DNA of 16,844 nt, taken from the NCBI GenBank assembly GCA_047605615.1, contig JASGFI010000054.1, positions 1 to 16,844 of the forward strand, in the 5' to 3' direction. Origin of the DNA: Taibaiella sp047605615. GTDB taxonomy: Bacteria; Bacteroidota; Bacteroidia; Chitinophagales; Chitinophagaceae. Both the position numbers and the translations under genes were made by a program. Below, piece after piece: positions 1-7,856 of this stretch. Below the pieces are notes generated by a model, which made no database searches, had not been told where the DNA came from, and saw only the letters and a list, made by a program, of their open reading frames with translations. The stretch's first letter is position 1, and the number at the start of each line of letters is the position of its first letter.

Positions 1-22
1 TCAGATTTTTTAAAACAAAAAA

Positions 23-45
23 GTCGGAAGAAAAAATCTTCCGAC
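23..45 (-). terminator. Hairpin with T-run on the minus strand
   Basis: A perfect 9-bp stem (23-31 pairs with 37-45) encloses a 5-base A loop. Read on the minus strand the stem is followed by six T's (rc of 17-22), the layout of an intrinsic terminator for leftward transcripts. No minus-strand gene is visible to its right, so its client is unknown; it may stop antisense transcription or end a short RNA. On the plus strand no T-run follows. Confidence 0.4.
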
Positions 46-53
46 CATAACTA

Positions 54-82
54 GCCTGTCCTGATGTTTTTTCAGGACAGGC
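54..82. terminator. Perfect 11-bp hairpin upstream of the rhamnose operon
   Basis: Bases 54-64 and 72-82 are exact reverse complements around a 7-base T-rich loop. No clean T-run follows on either strand, so terminator function is uncertain. It lies just upstream of the presumed rhaT promoter and may end transcription from a gene left of the window or act as an insulator. Confidence 0.35.
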
Positions 83-99
83 ATCTTAATTTAAAAACT

Positions 100-107
100 T
101 ACGTTTG
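100..107 (+). promoter_or_regulatory. Bacteroidota -7 promoter element (TAnnTTTG) for the rha operon
   Basis: TACGTTTG at 100-107 is an exact match to the Bacteroidota sigma-ABfr -7 consensus TAnnTTTG. It would place the transcript start near 113-115 and leave a leader of about 45 bases before rhaT. I see no good -33 TTTG partner, because that region overlaps the hairpin at 54-82. The leader also carries a purine-rich AAGGAGGT (115-122) directly abutting a 5-codon ATG...TAG mini-frame at 123-140; the spacing is too short for a normal ribosome site. Confidence 0.45.
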
Positions 108-159
108 CCCGGTGAAGGAGGTATGGCAGTAAGTACTTAGTTATTTTCAATGATTTAAT

Positions 160-1254
160 ATGCAGGCAATACTCGGCGTTATTTTTCACTTTATCGGAGG
201 TTTTGCTTCCGGCAGTTTTTATATTCCCTACAAGAAGGTCAAGGGTTGGTCGTGGGAAACGTTTTGGCTGGTCGGGGGGCTGTTTTCTTGGTTGATAGTG
301 CCGCCTGTTGCGGCGTGGTTAACCATCCCCAATTTTTCCGCTATCATAGCCAATACACCTGCGGCTACGTTGGCCGTCACCTATGTTTTTGGCCTGTTGT
401 GGGGCATTGGCGGGTTTACCTACGGGCTGGGTGTGCGATACTTGGGCGTGGCTTTGGGCAGCAGTATCATATTGGGTTTGTGTATGGTATTTGGCTCTTT
501 GCTGCCGTCCATTTATTACAATATATTTCCGCAAGCGGGCAAGGAAAGTTTTAGCATGATAGCCGCTGCAAGCTGGGGCAGGGTAGTGTTGATAGGTTTG
601 CTGGTGTGTATAATCGGCATCATCGTCAGTGGCAAGGCCGGCGTTATGAAAGAGCGTCAACTGAATGTGGCCGCAGGCGACCCGCACGGCGGTGCCGCCG
701 TAGCCACCGAATATAAGTTTGGGTTGGGCCTGATAGTGTCCATAATTTCCGGTGTATTGAGCGCGTGTTTCAATTTTGGCCTGGAAGCCGGCAAGCCCAT
801 GGCCGCCATAGCCAACGAGGCATGGAAGGCCGCCAATCCCGGCGAAACGGGCAATTTCCTGTTTGCCAACAACGTCACCTACATAGTTGTGCTTTGGGGC
901 GGCTTGACCTCCAACCTCATCGGGTGTCTGTTATTGGCCGCAAAAAATAAAAGTTTCGGCGACTACACCAAAAAAGGCATACCCGTTATTGCCAATATCA
1001 TTTTCTGCGCCATGGCCGGCACTACTTGGTTCCTGCAATTCTTTTTTTACGGCATGGGCGAAAGCAAAATGGGCAACGGGGCCAGTTCGTGGATATTGCA
1101 CATGGCTTTCATCATATTGATTGCCAATGCCTGGGGCTTGATACTGAAAGAATGGAAGGGCGTGTCGAAAGCCACCAAAAACATGATTATACTCGGTATA
1201 TTGATAATGATTATTTCCATACTGATTGTCGGTTACGGCAATTCCTTAAAATAA
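160..1254 (+). CDS. rhaT: L-rhamnose/proton symporter RhaT
   Basis: Inner-membrane importer that brings L-rhamnose into the cell with protons; first step of the rhamnose pathway. The 364-residue protein is almost entirely hydrophobic helices, about ten by eye, as in the DMT-like RhaT family. Its N-terminus is highly characteristic of RhaT: an ILGVIFHFIGGFASGSFYIP stretch followed by a YKKVKGW motif. The length is slightly above the E. coli protein because of a loop of about 25 residues near residues 165-190. The ATG at 160 is preceded by an AT-rich, SD-less leader, as is usual in this phylum. It is the first gene of the rhamnose operon; 48 A-rich bases separate it from rhaEW. No regulator gene is in the window. 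Family assignment is secure; substrate specificity is inferred from homology and operon context. Confidence 0.93.
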   Translation: MQAILGVIFHFIGGFASGSFYIPYKKVKGWSWETFWLVGGLFSWLIVPPVAAWLTIPNFSAIIANTPAATLAVTYVFGLLWGIGGFTYGLGVRYLGVALGSSIILGLCMVFGSLLPSIYYNIFPQAGKESFSMIAAASWGRVVLIGLLVCIIGIIVSGKAGVMKERQLNVAAGDPHGGAAVATEYKFGLGLIVSIISGVLSACFNFGLEAGKPMAAIANEAWKAANPGETGNFLFANNVTYIVVLWGGLTSNLIGCLLLAAKNKSFGDYTKKGIPVIANIIFCAMAGTTWFLQFFFYGMGESKMGNGASSWILHMAFIILIANAWGLILKEWKGVSKATKNMIILGILIMIISILIVGYGNSLK

Positions 1255-1302
1255 AAACCACTTTTCAAAAAAACAACAAACTAAACTAAACAAACAAAAA
1301 TT

Positions 1303-3432
1303 ATGTCAACAGCAGCAAGCCCAACGAAAAGTTACAAGCACGTAAGCTATTTATGGGACGATGCAAAGGCCGCATCCCTGGCGGGCGACGAGGTAGCGTT
1401 GCTTATCTACCGTTCCAATCTGTTGGGCGCCGATTTGCGCTTGACCAATTATGGCGGCGGCAATACCTCGTGCAAGGTGACGGCCAACGACCCCCTTACC
1501 GGCAACGAAACCGAAGTAATGTGGGTAAAAGGTTCGGGCGGCGATTTGGGCAGCATCAAAAAAAGCGGCCTCGCGGCATTGTACGTAGATAGGCTGCGTA
1601 GCCTCAAAAATGTGTACCGCGGCATAGAACACGAAGACGAAATGGTGGAATTATTCAACCATTGCATCTTCGATTTGGCCTCCAAGGCACCCTCGATAGA
1701 CACGCCCTTGCACGGTTTTTTGCCCTACAAACACATAGACCACCTTCATCCCGATGCGGCCATAGCCATAGCCGCAGCCAAAGACGGTAAAAAGATTACC
1801 GAAGAATTGTTTGGCGGCACCATAGGTTGGGTGGAATGGCAACGCCCCGGCTTCGACCTGGGTTTGAAAATGCGCCAATGTATAGACGAAAATCCGAACC
1901 TGCGCGGCATCATGTTGGGGTCGCACGGGCTGTTTACTTGGGGCGATACGGCTTACGAAAGCTATGTGAACACCTTGGACGTGATAGAAAAAGCATCGCA
2001 GTACCTGGAAGACAATTTAGGTAAAAAAAGGCCGGTATTTGGTGGTGCCAAAATAGAATCCGTAAGCAAAGAACAACGCTTGGCAAAAGCCTCTGCCTTG
2101 GCACCGGTATTGCGCGGCTTTTGCTCGTCCGAACAATCCATGGTAGGTCATTTTACCGACGACGACCGTGTGCTTCAGTTCATCAACAGCAACGATTTGG
2201 ACAGGTTGGCACCTATGGGTACCAGTTGCCCCGACCATTTCTTGCGTACCAAAATAAGCCCTTTGGTATTGAACATTACCACCGATGAAGATTTGACCGA
2301 TGTGGCGGCGTTGAAAGAAAAATTGCGCCCCCAGTTTGAAGCCTATCGTGCCATGTATGCCGAGTATTACGATACTTGCAAGCACGATAACAGTCCGGCC
2401 ATACGCGATGCCAATCCCGTGGTGATATTGTATCCGGGCATAGGTATGTTTACGTTTGCCAAGAACAAGCAAACGGCACGGGTAGCCTCCGAATTTTATG
2501 TAAATGCCATAAACGTAATGAGGGGAGCCGAAGCCGTTTCGGAATACACCTCCTTGCCGCGCCAAGAGGCTTTCAACATCGAATATTGGTTGTTGGAAGA
2601 GGCAAAACTCCAGCGTATGCCCAAACCCAAAGCCGTTTCGGGCCGTATAGCCCTGGTAACGGGCAGTGCCGGTGGCATAGGCAAGGCGATAGCCAAAAAA
2701 TTTGCCGATGAAGGCGCGTGCATCGTCATCAACGACAATGACGAGAGCCGTTTGGCCAAGGCGAAAGAAGAATTTGAAAAAGAATATGGCAAAGACGTGT
2801 TTGCCGCCACATTGTTGGACGTTACCAGTGCCGAGGCCATCAACAAAGCATTTGACGTAGCTGCCTTGGAATTTGGCGGAGTGGACATAGTGGTCAACTG
2901 CGCCGGTCTTTCTATCTCCAAACCCATAGAAGAACACACTGAAAAAGATTGGGATTTGTTGTACGACGTATTGGTGAAAGGCCAGTTTTTGGTAACCCAA
3001 GCGGCTGTGGGCGTAATGCGCAAGCAAGAAATGGGTGGCGACATCGTCAACATCGTTAGCAAAAATGCGCTGGTATCCGGCCCCAACAATGCCGGTTACG
3101 GTTCGGCAAAAGCAGCCCAGTTGCACCTTAGCCGCTTGAACGCCGCCGAATTGGGCAAAGACCACATTCGTGTAAACGTAGTCAATCCGGATGCCGTAAT
3201 ATCGGACAGTAAAATATGGGAAGGTGCATGGGCGCAAGGCAGGGCCAAGGCTTACGGCGTGACCGTGGAAGAATTGCCCGCATTTTACGCCAAGCGTACC
3301 TTGCTCAACGAAATAATATTGCCCGAAGATATAGCCAATGGTTGTTTTGCATTGGTGGGCGGCTTGCTGAACAAATCGACCGGCAACGTAATCAATGTGG
3401 ACGGTGGCGTGGCCATGTCCTTTGTACGATAG
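1303..3432 (+). CDS. rhaEW: Bifunctional rhamnulose-1-phosphate aldolase / lactaldehyde (short-chain) dehydrogenase
   Basis: Fusion enzyme that cleaves L-rhamnulose-1-phosphate to dihydroxyacetone phosphate and L-lactaldehyde, then oxidises the aldehyde to L-lactate with NAD, as known for RhaEW-type proteins. The N-terminal class II aldolase/adducin domain (about residues 30-430) carries GGGNTSCK at 51-58, the KGSGGDLG loop near 76-83, a histidine cluster H144/H147/H149 suited to bind zinc, and the SHG histidine at 208. The C-terminal short-chain dehydrogenase domain (about 445-709) shows the TGSAGGIG nucleotide loop (453-460), NCAG (532-535), a catalytic serine near 586 and Y599-xxx-K603. 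The length of 709 is normal for the fusion family. It is followed within 10 bases by a strong terminator hairpin, so downstream genes may be expressed less. The lactate product links it to the lut genes. Confidence 0.93.
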   Translation: MSTAASPTKSYKHVSYLWDDAKAASLAGDEVALLIYRSNLLGADLRLTNYGGGNTSCKVTANDPLTGNETEVMWVKGSGGDLGSIKKSGLAALYVDRLRSLKNVYRGIEHEDEMVELFNHCIFDLASKAPSIDTPLHGFLPYKHIDHLHPDAAIAIAAAKDGKKITEELFGGTIGWVEWQRPGFDLGLKMRQCIDENPNLRGIMLGSHGLFTWGDTAYESYVNTLDVIEKASQYLEDNLGKKRPVFGGAKIESVSKEQRLAKASALAPVLRGFCSSEQSMVGHFTDDDRVLQFINSNDLDRLAPMGTSCPDHFLRTKISPLVLNITTDEDLTDVAALKEKLRPQFEAYRAMYAEYYDTCKHDNSPAIRDANPVVILYPGIGMFTFAKNKQTARVASEFYVNAINVMRGAEAVSEYTSLPRQEAFNIEYWLLEEAKLQRMPKPKAVSGRIALVTGSAGGIGKAIAKKFADEGACIVINDNDESRLAKAKEEFEKEYGKDVFAATLLDVTSAEAINKAFDVAALEFGGVDIVVNCAGLSISKPIEEHTEKDWDLLYDVLVKGQFLVTQAAVGVMRKQEMGGDIVNIVSKNALVSGPNNAGYGSAKAAQLHLSRLNAAELGKDHIRVNVVNPDAVISDSKIWEGAWAQGRAKAYGVTVEELPAFYAKRTLLNEIILPEDIANGCFALVGGLLNKSTGNVINVDGGVAMSFVR

Positions 3433-3439
3433 CAATGTG

Positions 3440-3477
3440 GCAGGCTTCTTCCTGAAAAGCGGAGGAGCCTGCTTTTT
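3440..3477 (+). terminator. Intrinsic terminator inside the rha operon
   Basis: A 12-bp stem (3440-3451 with 3461-3472, two G-T wobbles) around a 9-base loop is followed directly by TTTTT. It starts 7 bases after the rhaEW stop and ends 27 bases before the rhaM start, so it should partly or fully uncouple rhaT-rhaEW from rhaM-rhaI-rhaB. Confidence 0.75.
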
Positions 3478-3501
3478 ATATCATTTTGTTATATCATTTT
3501 G
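3477..3501. repeat. Two direct copies of a 12-base AT-rich motif
   Basis: TATATCATTTTG occurs at 3477-3488 and again at 3490-3501, a tandem duplication with period 13 that overlaps the T-run of the preceding terminator and ends two bases before the rhaM start codon. It could be a replication-slippage product or carry a weak promoter/ribosome loading site; no function can be assigned. Confidence 0.6.
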
Positions 3502-3503
3502 GC

Positions 3504-3818
3504 ATGAACAGGGTAGCCAGCGTAATGCAGCTTAAACCAGGTTGCGAAGCGGAATACAAGAAGCGGCACGATGAAATTTGGCCTGAATTGGCGGCATTGC
3601 TCAAAGAGGCGGGCATCGGCAATTATTCAATTTTTCTGCATCCGCATACCTTGCAATTGTTTGCGTATTTGGAATCGGCCAACAACGATGCGCGGGTCAA
3701 CTTGTCGGCCCAGGAAATTATGCAGCGGTGGTGGGCTTACATGAAAGACATCATGGAAACCAACGCCGACAATAGCCCCGTGGCTATTCCACTGAACGAA
3801 GTTTTTTATTTACCATAG
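3504..3818 (+). CDS. rhaM: L-rhamnose mutarotase
   Basis: Interconverts the alpha and beta anomers of L-rhamnose so that the isomerase receives its preferred form. From the ATG at 3504 the protein has 104 residues, the usual RhaM size; the frame is open upstream to a TTG at 3486, but that would add residues not seen in the family. Tyr18 and His22 (in YKKRHDEIWPEL) fall at the same positions as the catalytic Tyr18/His22 of E. coli RhaM, and the tryptophan pair in the QRWWAYM stretch is also typical. It is a small dimeric ferredoxin-like-fold cytosolic enzyme in the family. The gene lies 15 bases upstream of rhaI and downstream of an intrinsic terminator, so it probably heads a second transcriptional segment. 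Confidence 0.92.
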   Translation: MNRVASVMQLKPGCEAEYKKRHDEIWPELAALLKEAGIGNYSIFLHPHTLQLFAYLESANNDARVNLSAQEIMQRWWAYMKDIMETNADNSPVAIPLNEVFYLP

Positions 3819-3833
3819 ACAAAATTCAAGGCA

Positions 3834-5102
3834 ATGATAAAAGCCAGCATAGCTAACCAAAACGAGCAGCTATTTGCCAATCATAAAAGGAAATACGATT
3901 TCATAGCTTCGGAAATACCCAATGCCGAAGCCGTGATACAAAAATTGATAGATTTTCAGGTAGCCATACCTTCTTGGGCATTGGGTACCGGAGGCACGCG
4001 CTTCGGCCGGTTTTCGGGTGGTGGCGAGCCGCGCAACCTGGAGGAAAAAATAGAAGACATAGGCTTGCTTCATGCCTTGAACAATTCAAGTGGCGCCATA
4101 TCGCTCCATATTCCTTGGGACATACCCGAAAATGCCAACAACATAAAAGCTTTGGCCGCCCAGAATGGCTTGCGCTTCGATGCCATAAACAGCAATACGT
4201 TCCAAGACCAGAAAAACCAAGAGTACAGCTATAAATTCGGTTCGTTGCAAAACGTAAACAAAGCCGTTCGCAAGCAAGCTATCGAACACAATATAGAGGT
4301 TATCAACTACGGAAAAGAATTGGGATCCAATGCGCTGACCGTGTGGTTGGCCGACGGCAGTTGCTTTCCGGGGCAGCTGAATTTCCGCCAGGCATTTCAA
4401 AATACGCTCGAATCGCTCCAGGAAATATATGCGGCCCTGCCCGATGACTGGAAAGTATTTGTGGAATACAAAGCGTTTGAACCCAACTTTTATTCCACCA
4501 CCGTGGGCGATTGGGGCCAATCGTTGTTATACGCAAGTAAATTAGGCAACAAGGCTTATACATTGGTGGACTTGGGGCATCATTTGCCCAATGCCAATAT
4601 TGAACAAATAGTGGCGCTGTTGCTCATGGAAGGCAAGCTGGGTGGTTTCCACTTCAACGATTCCAAATATGGCGACGACGACTTGACCGTAGGCAGCATC
4701 AAGCCTTACCAATTGTTCCTGATTTTTAACGAACTGGTGGAAGGCATGGACGCAAGAGGCATGAACCATACCACGGATTTGGGTTGGATGATAGATGCTT
4801 CGCACAATGTAAAAGACCCATTGGAAGATTTGTTGCAATCGGTAGAAGCCATCATGCTTACCTATGCGCAAGCATTGATAGTGGACAGGGAAAAGCTGAA
4901 AAATGCCCAAGCCAACAACGATGTAGTGGCGGCACAAGAAGTATTGCAGCAAGCGTTCCGTACAGACGTACGCGCATTGGTGGCCGAGGCCCGTTTGCGT
5001 GCCGGTGCGGCTTTGAACCCCTTGGCCCTGTACCGCACGGAAAATGTGAGGGGCAAATTGATAGAACAACGTGGCGCAAAAACCGTAGCCACCGGACTTT
5101 AA
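3834..5102 (+). CDS. rhaI: L-rhamnose isomerase (RhaI type sugar isomerase)
   Basis: Converts L-rhamnose to L-rhamnulose in the cytosol using divalent metal ions. The protein has 422 residues, like the RhaI/Pseudomonas stutzeri-type TIM-barrel isomerases and unlike E. coli RhaA. Candidate metal ligands are Glu211 (FVEYKAFEPN), Asp246 and His249 (DLGHH), His273 (GFHFNDSK), Asp281/Asp283 and Asp321 (MIDASHN). From memory, their spacing reproduces the metal-site residues of the P. stutzeri enzyme with a nearly constant offset of about 8. The start at 3834 lies 15 bases after the rhaM stop and gives a typical N-terminus. The next gene, the kinase, begins 19 bases after the stop, consistent with co-transcription. 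Confidence 0.92.
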   Translation: MIKASIANQNEQLFANHKRKYDFIASEIPNAEAVIQKLIDFQVAIPSWALGTGGTRFGRFSGGGEPRNLEEKIEDIGLLHALNNSSGAISLHIPWDIPENANNIKALAAQNGLRFDAINSNTFQDQKNQEYSYKFGSLQNVNKAVRKQAIEHNIEVINYGKELGSNALTVWLADGSCFPGQLNFRQAFQNTLESLQEIYAALPDDWKVFVEYKAFEPNFYSTTVGDWGQSLLYASKLGNKAYTLVDLGHHLPNANIEQIVALLLMEGKLGGFHFNDSKYGDDDLTVGSIKPYQLFLIFNELVEGMDARGMNHTTDLGWMIDASHNVKDPLEDLLQSVEAIMLTYAQALIVDREKLKNAQANNDVVAAQEVLQQAFRTDVRALVAEARLRAGAALNPLALYRTENVRGKLIEQRGAKTVATGL

Positions 5103-5121
5103 CAGCAACTAATAAACTACC

Positions 5122-6501
5122 ATGGCTGCAAAACCCGTTATAGCAATTTTCGACGTAGGAAAAACCAACAAGAAACTTTTCCTTTTTGATGAAGATTACC
5201 AATTGGTTTTTGAAAAAACAGCCCGGTTTACGGAAACCACGGACGAGGACGGCGACCCTTGCGAGAACCTTTCCAACCTGCGGTTGTCCGTATTCGATTC
5301 GTTACGCGAAGTTTTTTCAATAAAAGAGTTTCGGGTCAAGGGTATCAACTTCAGCACCTATGGGGCCAGTTTTGTTTACCTGAATAAAGACGGTGTGCCG
5401 TTAACGCCCTTGTACAATTACCTGAAACCTTACCCCGAAACATTGTCGGAGCAGTTTTATGCAGCTTATGGCGATGCGGAACAAATAGCCAAGGAAACGG
5501 CATCGCCCGTGTTGGGCAGCCTAAATTCCGGTATGCAGTTGTATCGGTTGAAACAATTGCAGCCCAATGTGTACAAACAGGTCAAGCACGCGCTGCATTT
5601 GCCCCAGTACATGAGTTTCCTTATTTCGGGCGAGGCGTATAGCGATATAACCAGCATAGGATGCCATACGCAACTGTGGGATTTTGCCAAAAACGATTAC
5701 CATAGGTGGGTGAAGAAAGAGAAGGTACATGCCAAGTTGGCACCTATCAAAGCGGCGGACGAGGTAGTGACGGCGGCCTTCCCGGGCAATGGTTATCCGG
5801 TGGGCGTGGGCCTGCACGACAGTTCTGCCGCACTGATACCTTACTTGGTCAATTTTCACGAACCTTTCATCTTGTTGAGTACGGGCACATGGTGCATCAG
5901 CATCAACCCGTTTAACCACCAACCGCTGACAAAGGAAGAACTGCGCCAAGATTGTCTTTGCTACTTTTCGTACAAAGGTGCGCCGGTAAAGGCTTCTCGG
6001 TATTTTGCCGGTTACGAGCACGAACAGCAGGTAAAACGAATAGCCGACCATTTCCAGAAGAATCATTTGGGGTACAGGAATATTTCTTTCGACCGAAAAT
6101 TGCTGCCCAAGCTAAAGCCGCCGGTAGCTCAAGCAGCAACCACCGGCCTTGCCGATTCGGGCTTTGCGCTGCGCGATTTGAGCGAGTTTGAATCCGATGT
6201 ACATGCCTATCACCAATTCGTGTTCGACATGGTTAACCGGCAGCACCAAGCCACCATGCTGGTACTTAAAGACGCACCGGTAAGCAGGATATTCGTGGAT
6301 GGCGGCTTTGGCAAAAACGTTATTTACATGAACATGCTGGCCGCCGCCTTTCCGGGCATGGAGGTGTATGCGGCATCCATGGCGCAGGCCAGTGCGTTGG
6401 GGGCGGCCTTGGCCATACATCCTTCATGGAACAGCCAACCCATACCCAGCGATTTGATAGAATTGAAATATTACAACGTCAACGGTGCATTGACCGTGTA
6501 G
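5122..6501 (+). CDS. rhaB: FGGY-family carbohydrate kinase, probable L-rhamnulokinase
   Basis: Expected to phosphorylate L-rhamnulose to L-rhamnulose-1-phosphate with ATP, feeding the aldolase half of RhaEW. At 459 residues it has the two-lobed ASKHA fold landmarks: the N-terminal phosphate loop FDVGKTNKK (residues 10-18), HDSSAA at 232-237 with the likely catalytic base Asp233, STGTW at 253-257, and the adenosine-binding DGGFGKN at 393-399 followed by the SALGAAL helix near 424-430. Cytosolic. Last gene of the rhamnose operon; a weak hairpin follows the stop. Sequence alone cannot exclude fuculokinase-like activity; the rhamnulokinase call rests on the operon. Confidence 0.85.
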   Translation: MAAKPVIAIFDVGKTNKKLFLFDEDYQLVFEKTARFTETTDEDGDPCENLSNLRLSVFDSLREVFSIKEFRVKGINFSTYGASFVYLNKDGVPLTPLYNYLKPYPETLSEQFYAAYGDAEQIAKETASPVLGSLNSGMQLYRLKQLQPNVYKQVKHALHLPQYMSFLISGEAYSDITSIGCHTQLWDFAKNDYHRWVKKEKVHAKLAPIKAADEVVTAAFPGNGYPVGVGLHDSSAALIPYLVNFHEPFILLSTGTWCISINPFNHQPLTKEELRQDCLCYFSYKGAPVKASRYFAGYEHEQQVKRIADHFQKNHLGYRNISFDRKLLPKLKPPVAQAATTGLADSGFALRDLSEFESDVHAYHQFVFDMVNRQHQATMLVLKDAPVSRIFVDGGFGKNVIYMNMLAAAFPGMEVYAASMAQASALGAALAIHPSWNSQPIPSDLIELKYYNVNGALTV

Positions 6502-6524
6502 TGGCTGTTTATAGCCATTGTTTT
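6502..6524 (+). terminator. Weak hairpin with T-rich tail after the kinase gene
   Basis: A 5-bp stem (TGGCT 6502-6506 with AGCCA 6513-6517) closes a 6-base loop and is followed by TTGTTTT. The stem begins immediately after the kinase stop codon. The stem is short, so it is a possible rather than certain operon end. Confidence 0.35.
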
Positions 6525-6556
6525 GTGGCGTAAACCAACATTGCAACTTACTTTCG
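6522..6556 (+). promoter_or_regulatory. Likely Bacteroidota promoter for lutA
   Basis: TTTG at 6522-6525 and TACTTTCG at 6549-6556 (one mismatch to TAnnTTTG) are separated by 23 bases, close to the usual Bacteroidota spacing of about 19-21. The transcript would start near 6563 and leave a leader of about 80 bases before lutA. The -33 element overlaps the T-rich tail of the preceding hairpin. Confidence 0.5.
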
Positions 6557-6640
6557 CGGTACGATAACAGTACGGAAAATGGATTTTTTCTTGCTGATTT
6601 GCTTTCTTAGATAGCCCTTTTTCGGGAGCATTGTTTGATT

Positions 6641-7378
6641 ATGAGAGTTGGCTTATTTATTCCTTGTTACGTCGATCAGTTTTACCCGCACGTGGCCATT
6701 GCCAGCTTGCAATTGTTGGAAAAATTGGGTTGCGACGTTTATTATCCCATGCAGCAAACCTGCTGCGGCCAGCCCATGGCCAACAGTGGCTTTGAACACC
6801 TGACCCACGGGTGCAATGCCTTGTTTACCGATAATTTCAAGGATGTGGACTATATCGTGTCGCCATCGGGCAGCTGTACCTTGCACATCAAGGAGCATTT
6901 GCACGAACCCAACCGGGAGCCGCAAGCGGCCAAGATAAGGTCAACCATTTACGAACTTACGGAGTTTTTGACAGATGTGCTGAAGGTGGCGGCCATACCG
7001 GCCAAGTTTCCGCATAAGGTGGGCATGCACCAAAGTTGCCACGGGCAGCGGGGGCTGCATTTGTCGCAAATGAGCGAACTGAATGCACCCGCATACAGCA
7101 AGCCCGAACATTTGCTGCAGATGGTAGATGGCTTGGAATTGATACAACTCGACCGTAAAGACGAATGTTGCGGCTTTGGCGGCACCTTTTGTGTGTTTGA
7201 AGAGGCCGTGAGCGTGAAGATGGGCAAAGACAGGGCGGCAGACCATGAACGTCATGGTGCCGAATACATAACCGGTGCCGACATGAGTTGCCTCATGCAC
7301 CTGGAAGGCATTTTGCGCCGGGAAAAAAGCAATATAAAGGTGGTGCACATAGCGGAAATCTTGAACAGCGTTTCTTAG
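6641..7378 (+). CDS. lutA: L-lactate oxidation complex subunit LutA, (Fe-S)-binding oxidoreductase
   Basis: Subunit of the LutABC (YkgEFG) iron-sulfur complex that oxidises L-lactate to pyruvate. From the ATG at 6641 the protein has 245 residues, the family length; a TTG two codons upstream is a less likely start. It contains two CCG-type cysteine-rich domains: Cys41-Cys42-Gly with Cys79 (SPSGSC), and Cys133 (QSCHGQRG) with Cys176-Cys177-Gly (CCGFGGTF) and Cys217. This is the heterodisulfide-reductase-like pattern that binds an unusual Fe-S cluster. In most genomes lutA, lutB and lutC are contiguous; here lutB starts about 7 kb further on, after a peptide-modification gene cluster. An internal 15-bp hairpin terminator follows at 7511. 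Confidence 0.9.
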   Translation: MRVGLFIPCYVDQFYPHVAIASLQLLEKLGCDVYYPMQQTCCGQPMANSGFEHLTHGCNALFTDNFKDVDYIVSPSGSCTLHIKEHLHEPNREPQAAKIRSTIYELTEFLTDVLKVAAIPAKFPHKVGMHQSCHGQRGLHLSQMSELNAPAYSKPEHLLQMVDGLELIQLDRKDECCGFGGTFCVFEEAVSVKMGKDRAADHERHGAEYITGADMSCLMHLEGILRREKSNIKVVHIAEILNSVS

Positions 7379-7492
7379 GGGCTGTTTATACTGCACGCCG
7401 GGTAGTTTGGGGTAAGATTAGGAAAGACGATACAAAAATAAGGGATTGTTAAAGTGATATAGCTTTACAGACACAGAACACATATCTACATG

Positions 7493-7500
7493 TACTTTTG
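7493..7500 (+). promoter_or_regulatory. Match to the -7 promoter consensus in the lutA-receptor gap
   Basis: TACTTTTG matches TAnnTTTG exactly, but no convincing -33 element is present and the perfect hairpin at 7511-7543 begins 10 bases downstream. A transcript from here would be terminated almost at once, so this is probably a chance match or makes only a very short RNA. Confidence 0.2.
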
Positions 7501-7510
7501 TTTGATTTAC

Positions 7511-7549
7511 AACTTTGCCAACTTTCAAAAAGTTGGCAAAGTTTTTAAA
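7511..7549. terminator. Perfect 15-bp hairpin terminator, likely bidirectional
   Basis: AACTTTGCCAACTTT (7511-7525) is exactly reverse-complemented at 7529-7543 with a 3-base loop, followed by TTTAAAA. Counting the last stem bases, five T's run from 7542 to 7546. This is the strongest symmetrical hairpin between lutA and the receptor gene and should stop read-through from the rha/lut side into the peptide cluster. Confidence 0.7.
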
Positions 7550-7729
7550 AACTATATCAGATTAACAATGCCAAAAATAATTATAATTCCCTTAATAAGG
7601 TAAAATTTGGAATTTACAGAAATACTTCAAATCTCTGTGGCTCTTCATTGCTGTCATCAGGTGCTTGCCTGATACAAACGGTGAATGGACAAATAAAATA
7701 TTTTTAGCGTTTAGCTATTTTAACGAAGC
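7550..7729. other. AT-rich intergenic stretch without a supported gene
   Basis: No credible coding frame. It holds a 6-bp hairpin at 7656-7673 (ATCAGG / CCTGAT) and a TATTTTTA at 7699-7706 that differs from TAnnTTTG by one base. If that were the receptor promoter, the transcript would start just before the switch-like structure at 7730. Confidence 0.4.
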
Positions 7730-7856
7730 TGTACTTTAAAGGTTCGAAGATTTAAAAGCACACAGCCGGGTAAAATGCTAAACGTCCACGGGTCATAATA
7801 TCGTGGGCGTTTTAGCATTACTTGTGTGCAGGGCATTTCGAACCGCCTAAAGTACA
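7730..7856 (+). promoter_or_regulatory. Long imperfect palindrome, candidate antiterminator fold
   Basis: Four blocks on the left pair in order with four on the right. TGTACTTTA 7730-7738 pairs with 7848-7856. GGTTCGAA 7741-7748 pairs with 7837-7844. GCACACA 7758-7764 pairs with 7823-7829. The 17-base AATGCTAAACGTCCACG block 7774-7790 pairs with 7802-7819, with one bulge and one G-U wobble. This gives about 41 pairs with small internal loops and an 11-base apical loop. The right half is also the left arm of a second hairpin (7798-7882), so the two folds exclude each other. It may be an RNA switch controlling the receptor gene, or a relic of a palindromic mobile element. Confidence 0.55.

Noticed and set aside
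2017..3435. 472-codon open frame on the minus strand opposite rhaEW
   Set aside because: It lies entirely antisense to a well-supported enzyme gene and its product shows no recognisable motif; long antisense frames are expected opposite GC-biased codon use.
3486..3503. Earlier TTG start for rhaM
   Set aside because: ATG at 3504 gives the usual 104 residues and places Tyr18 and His22 exactly as in the known enzyme.
7490..7603. 37-codon ATG frame after lutA
   Set aside because: It is mostly made of the perfect inverted repeat at 7511-7543 and an AT-rich tail, so the open frame is a by-product of the terminator.
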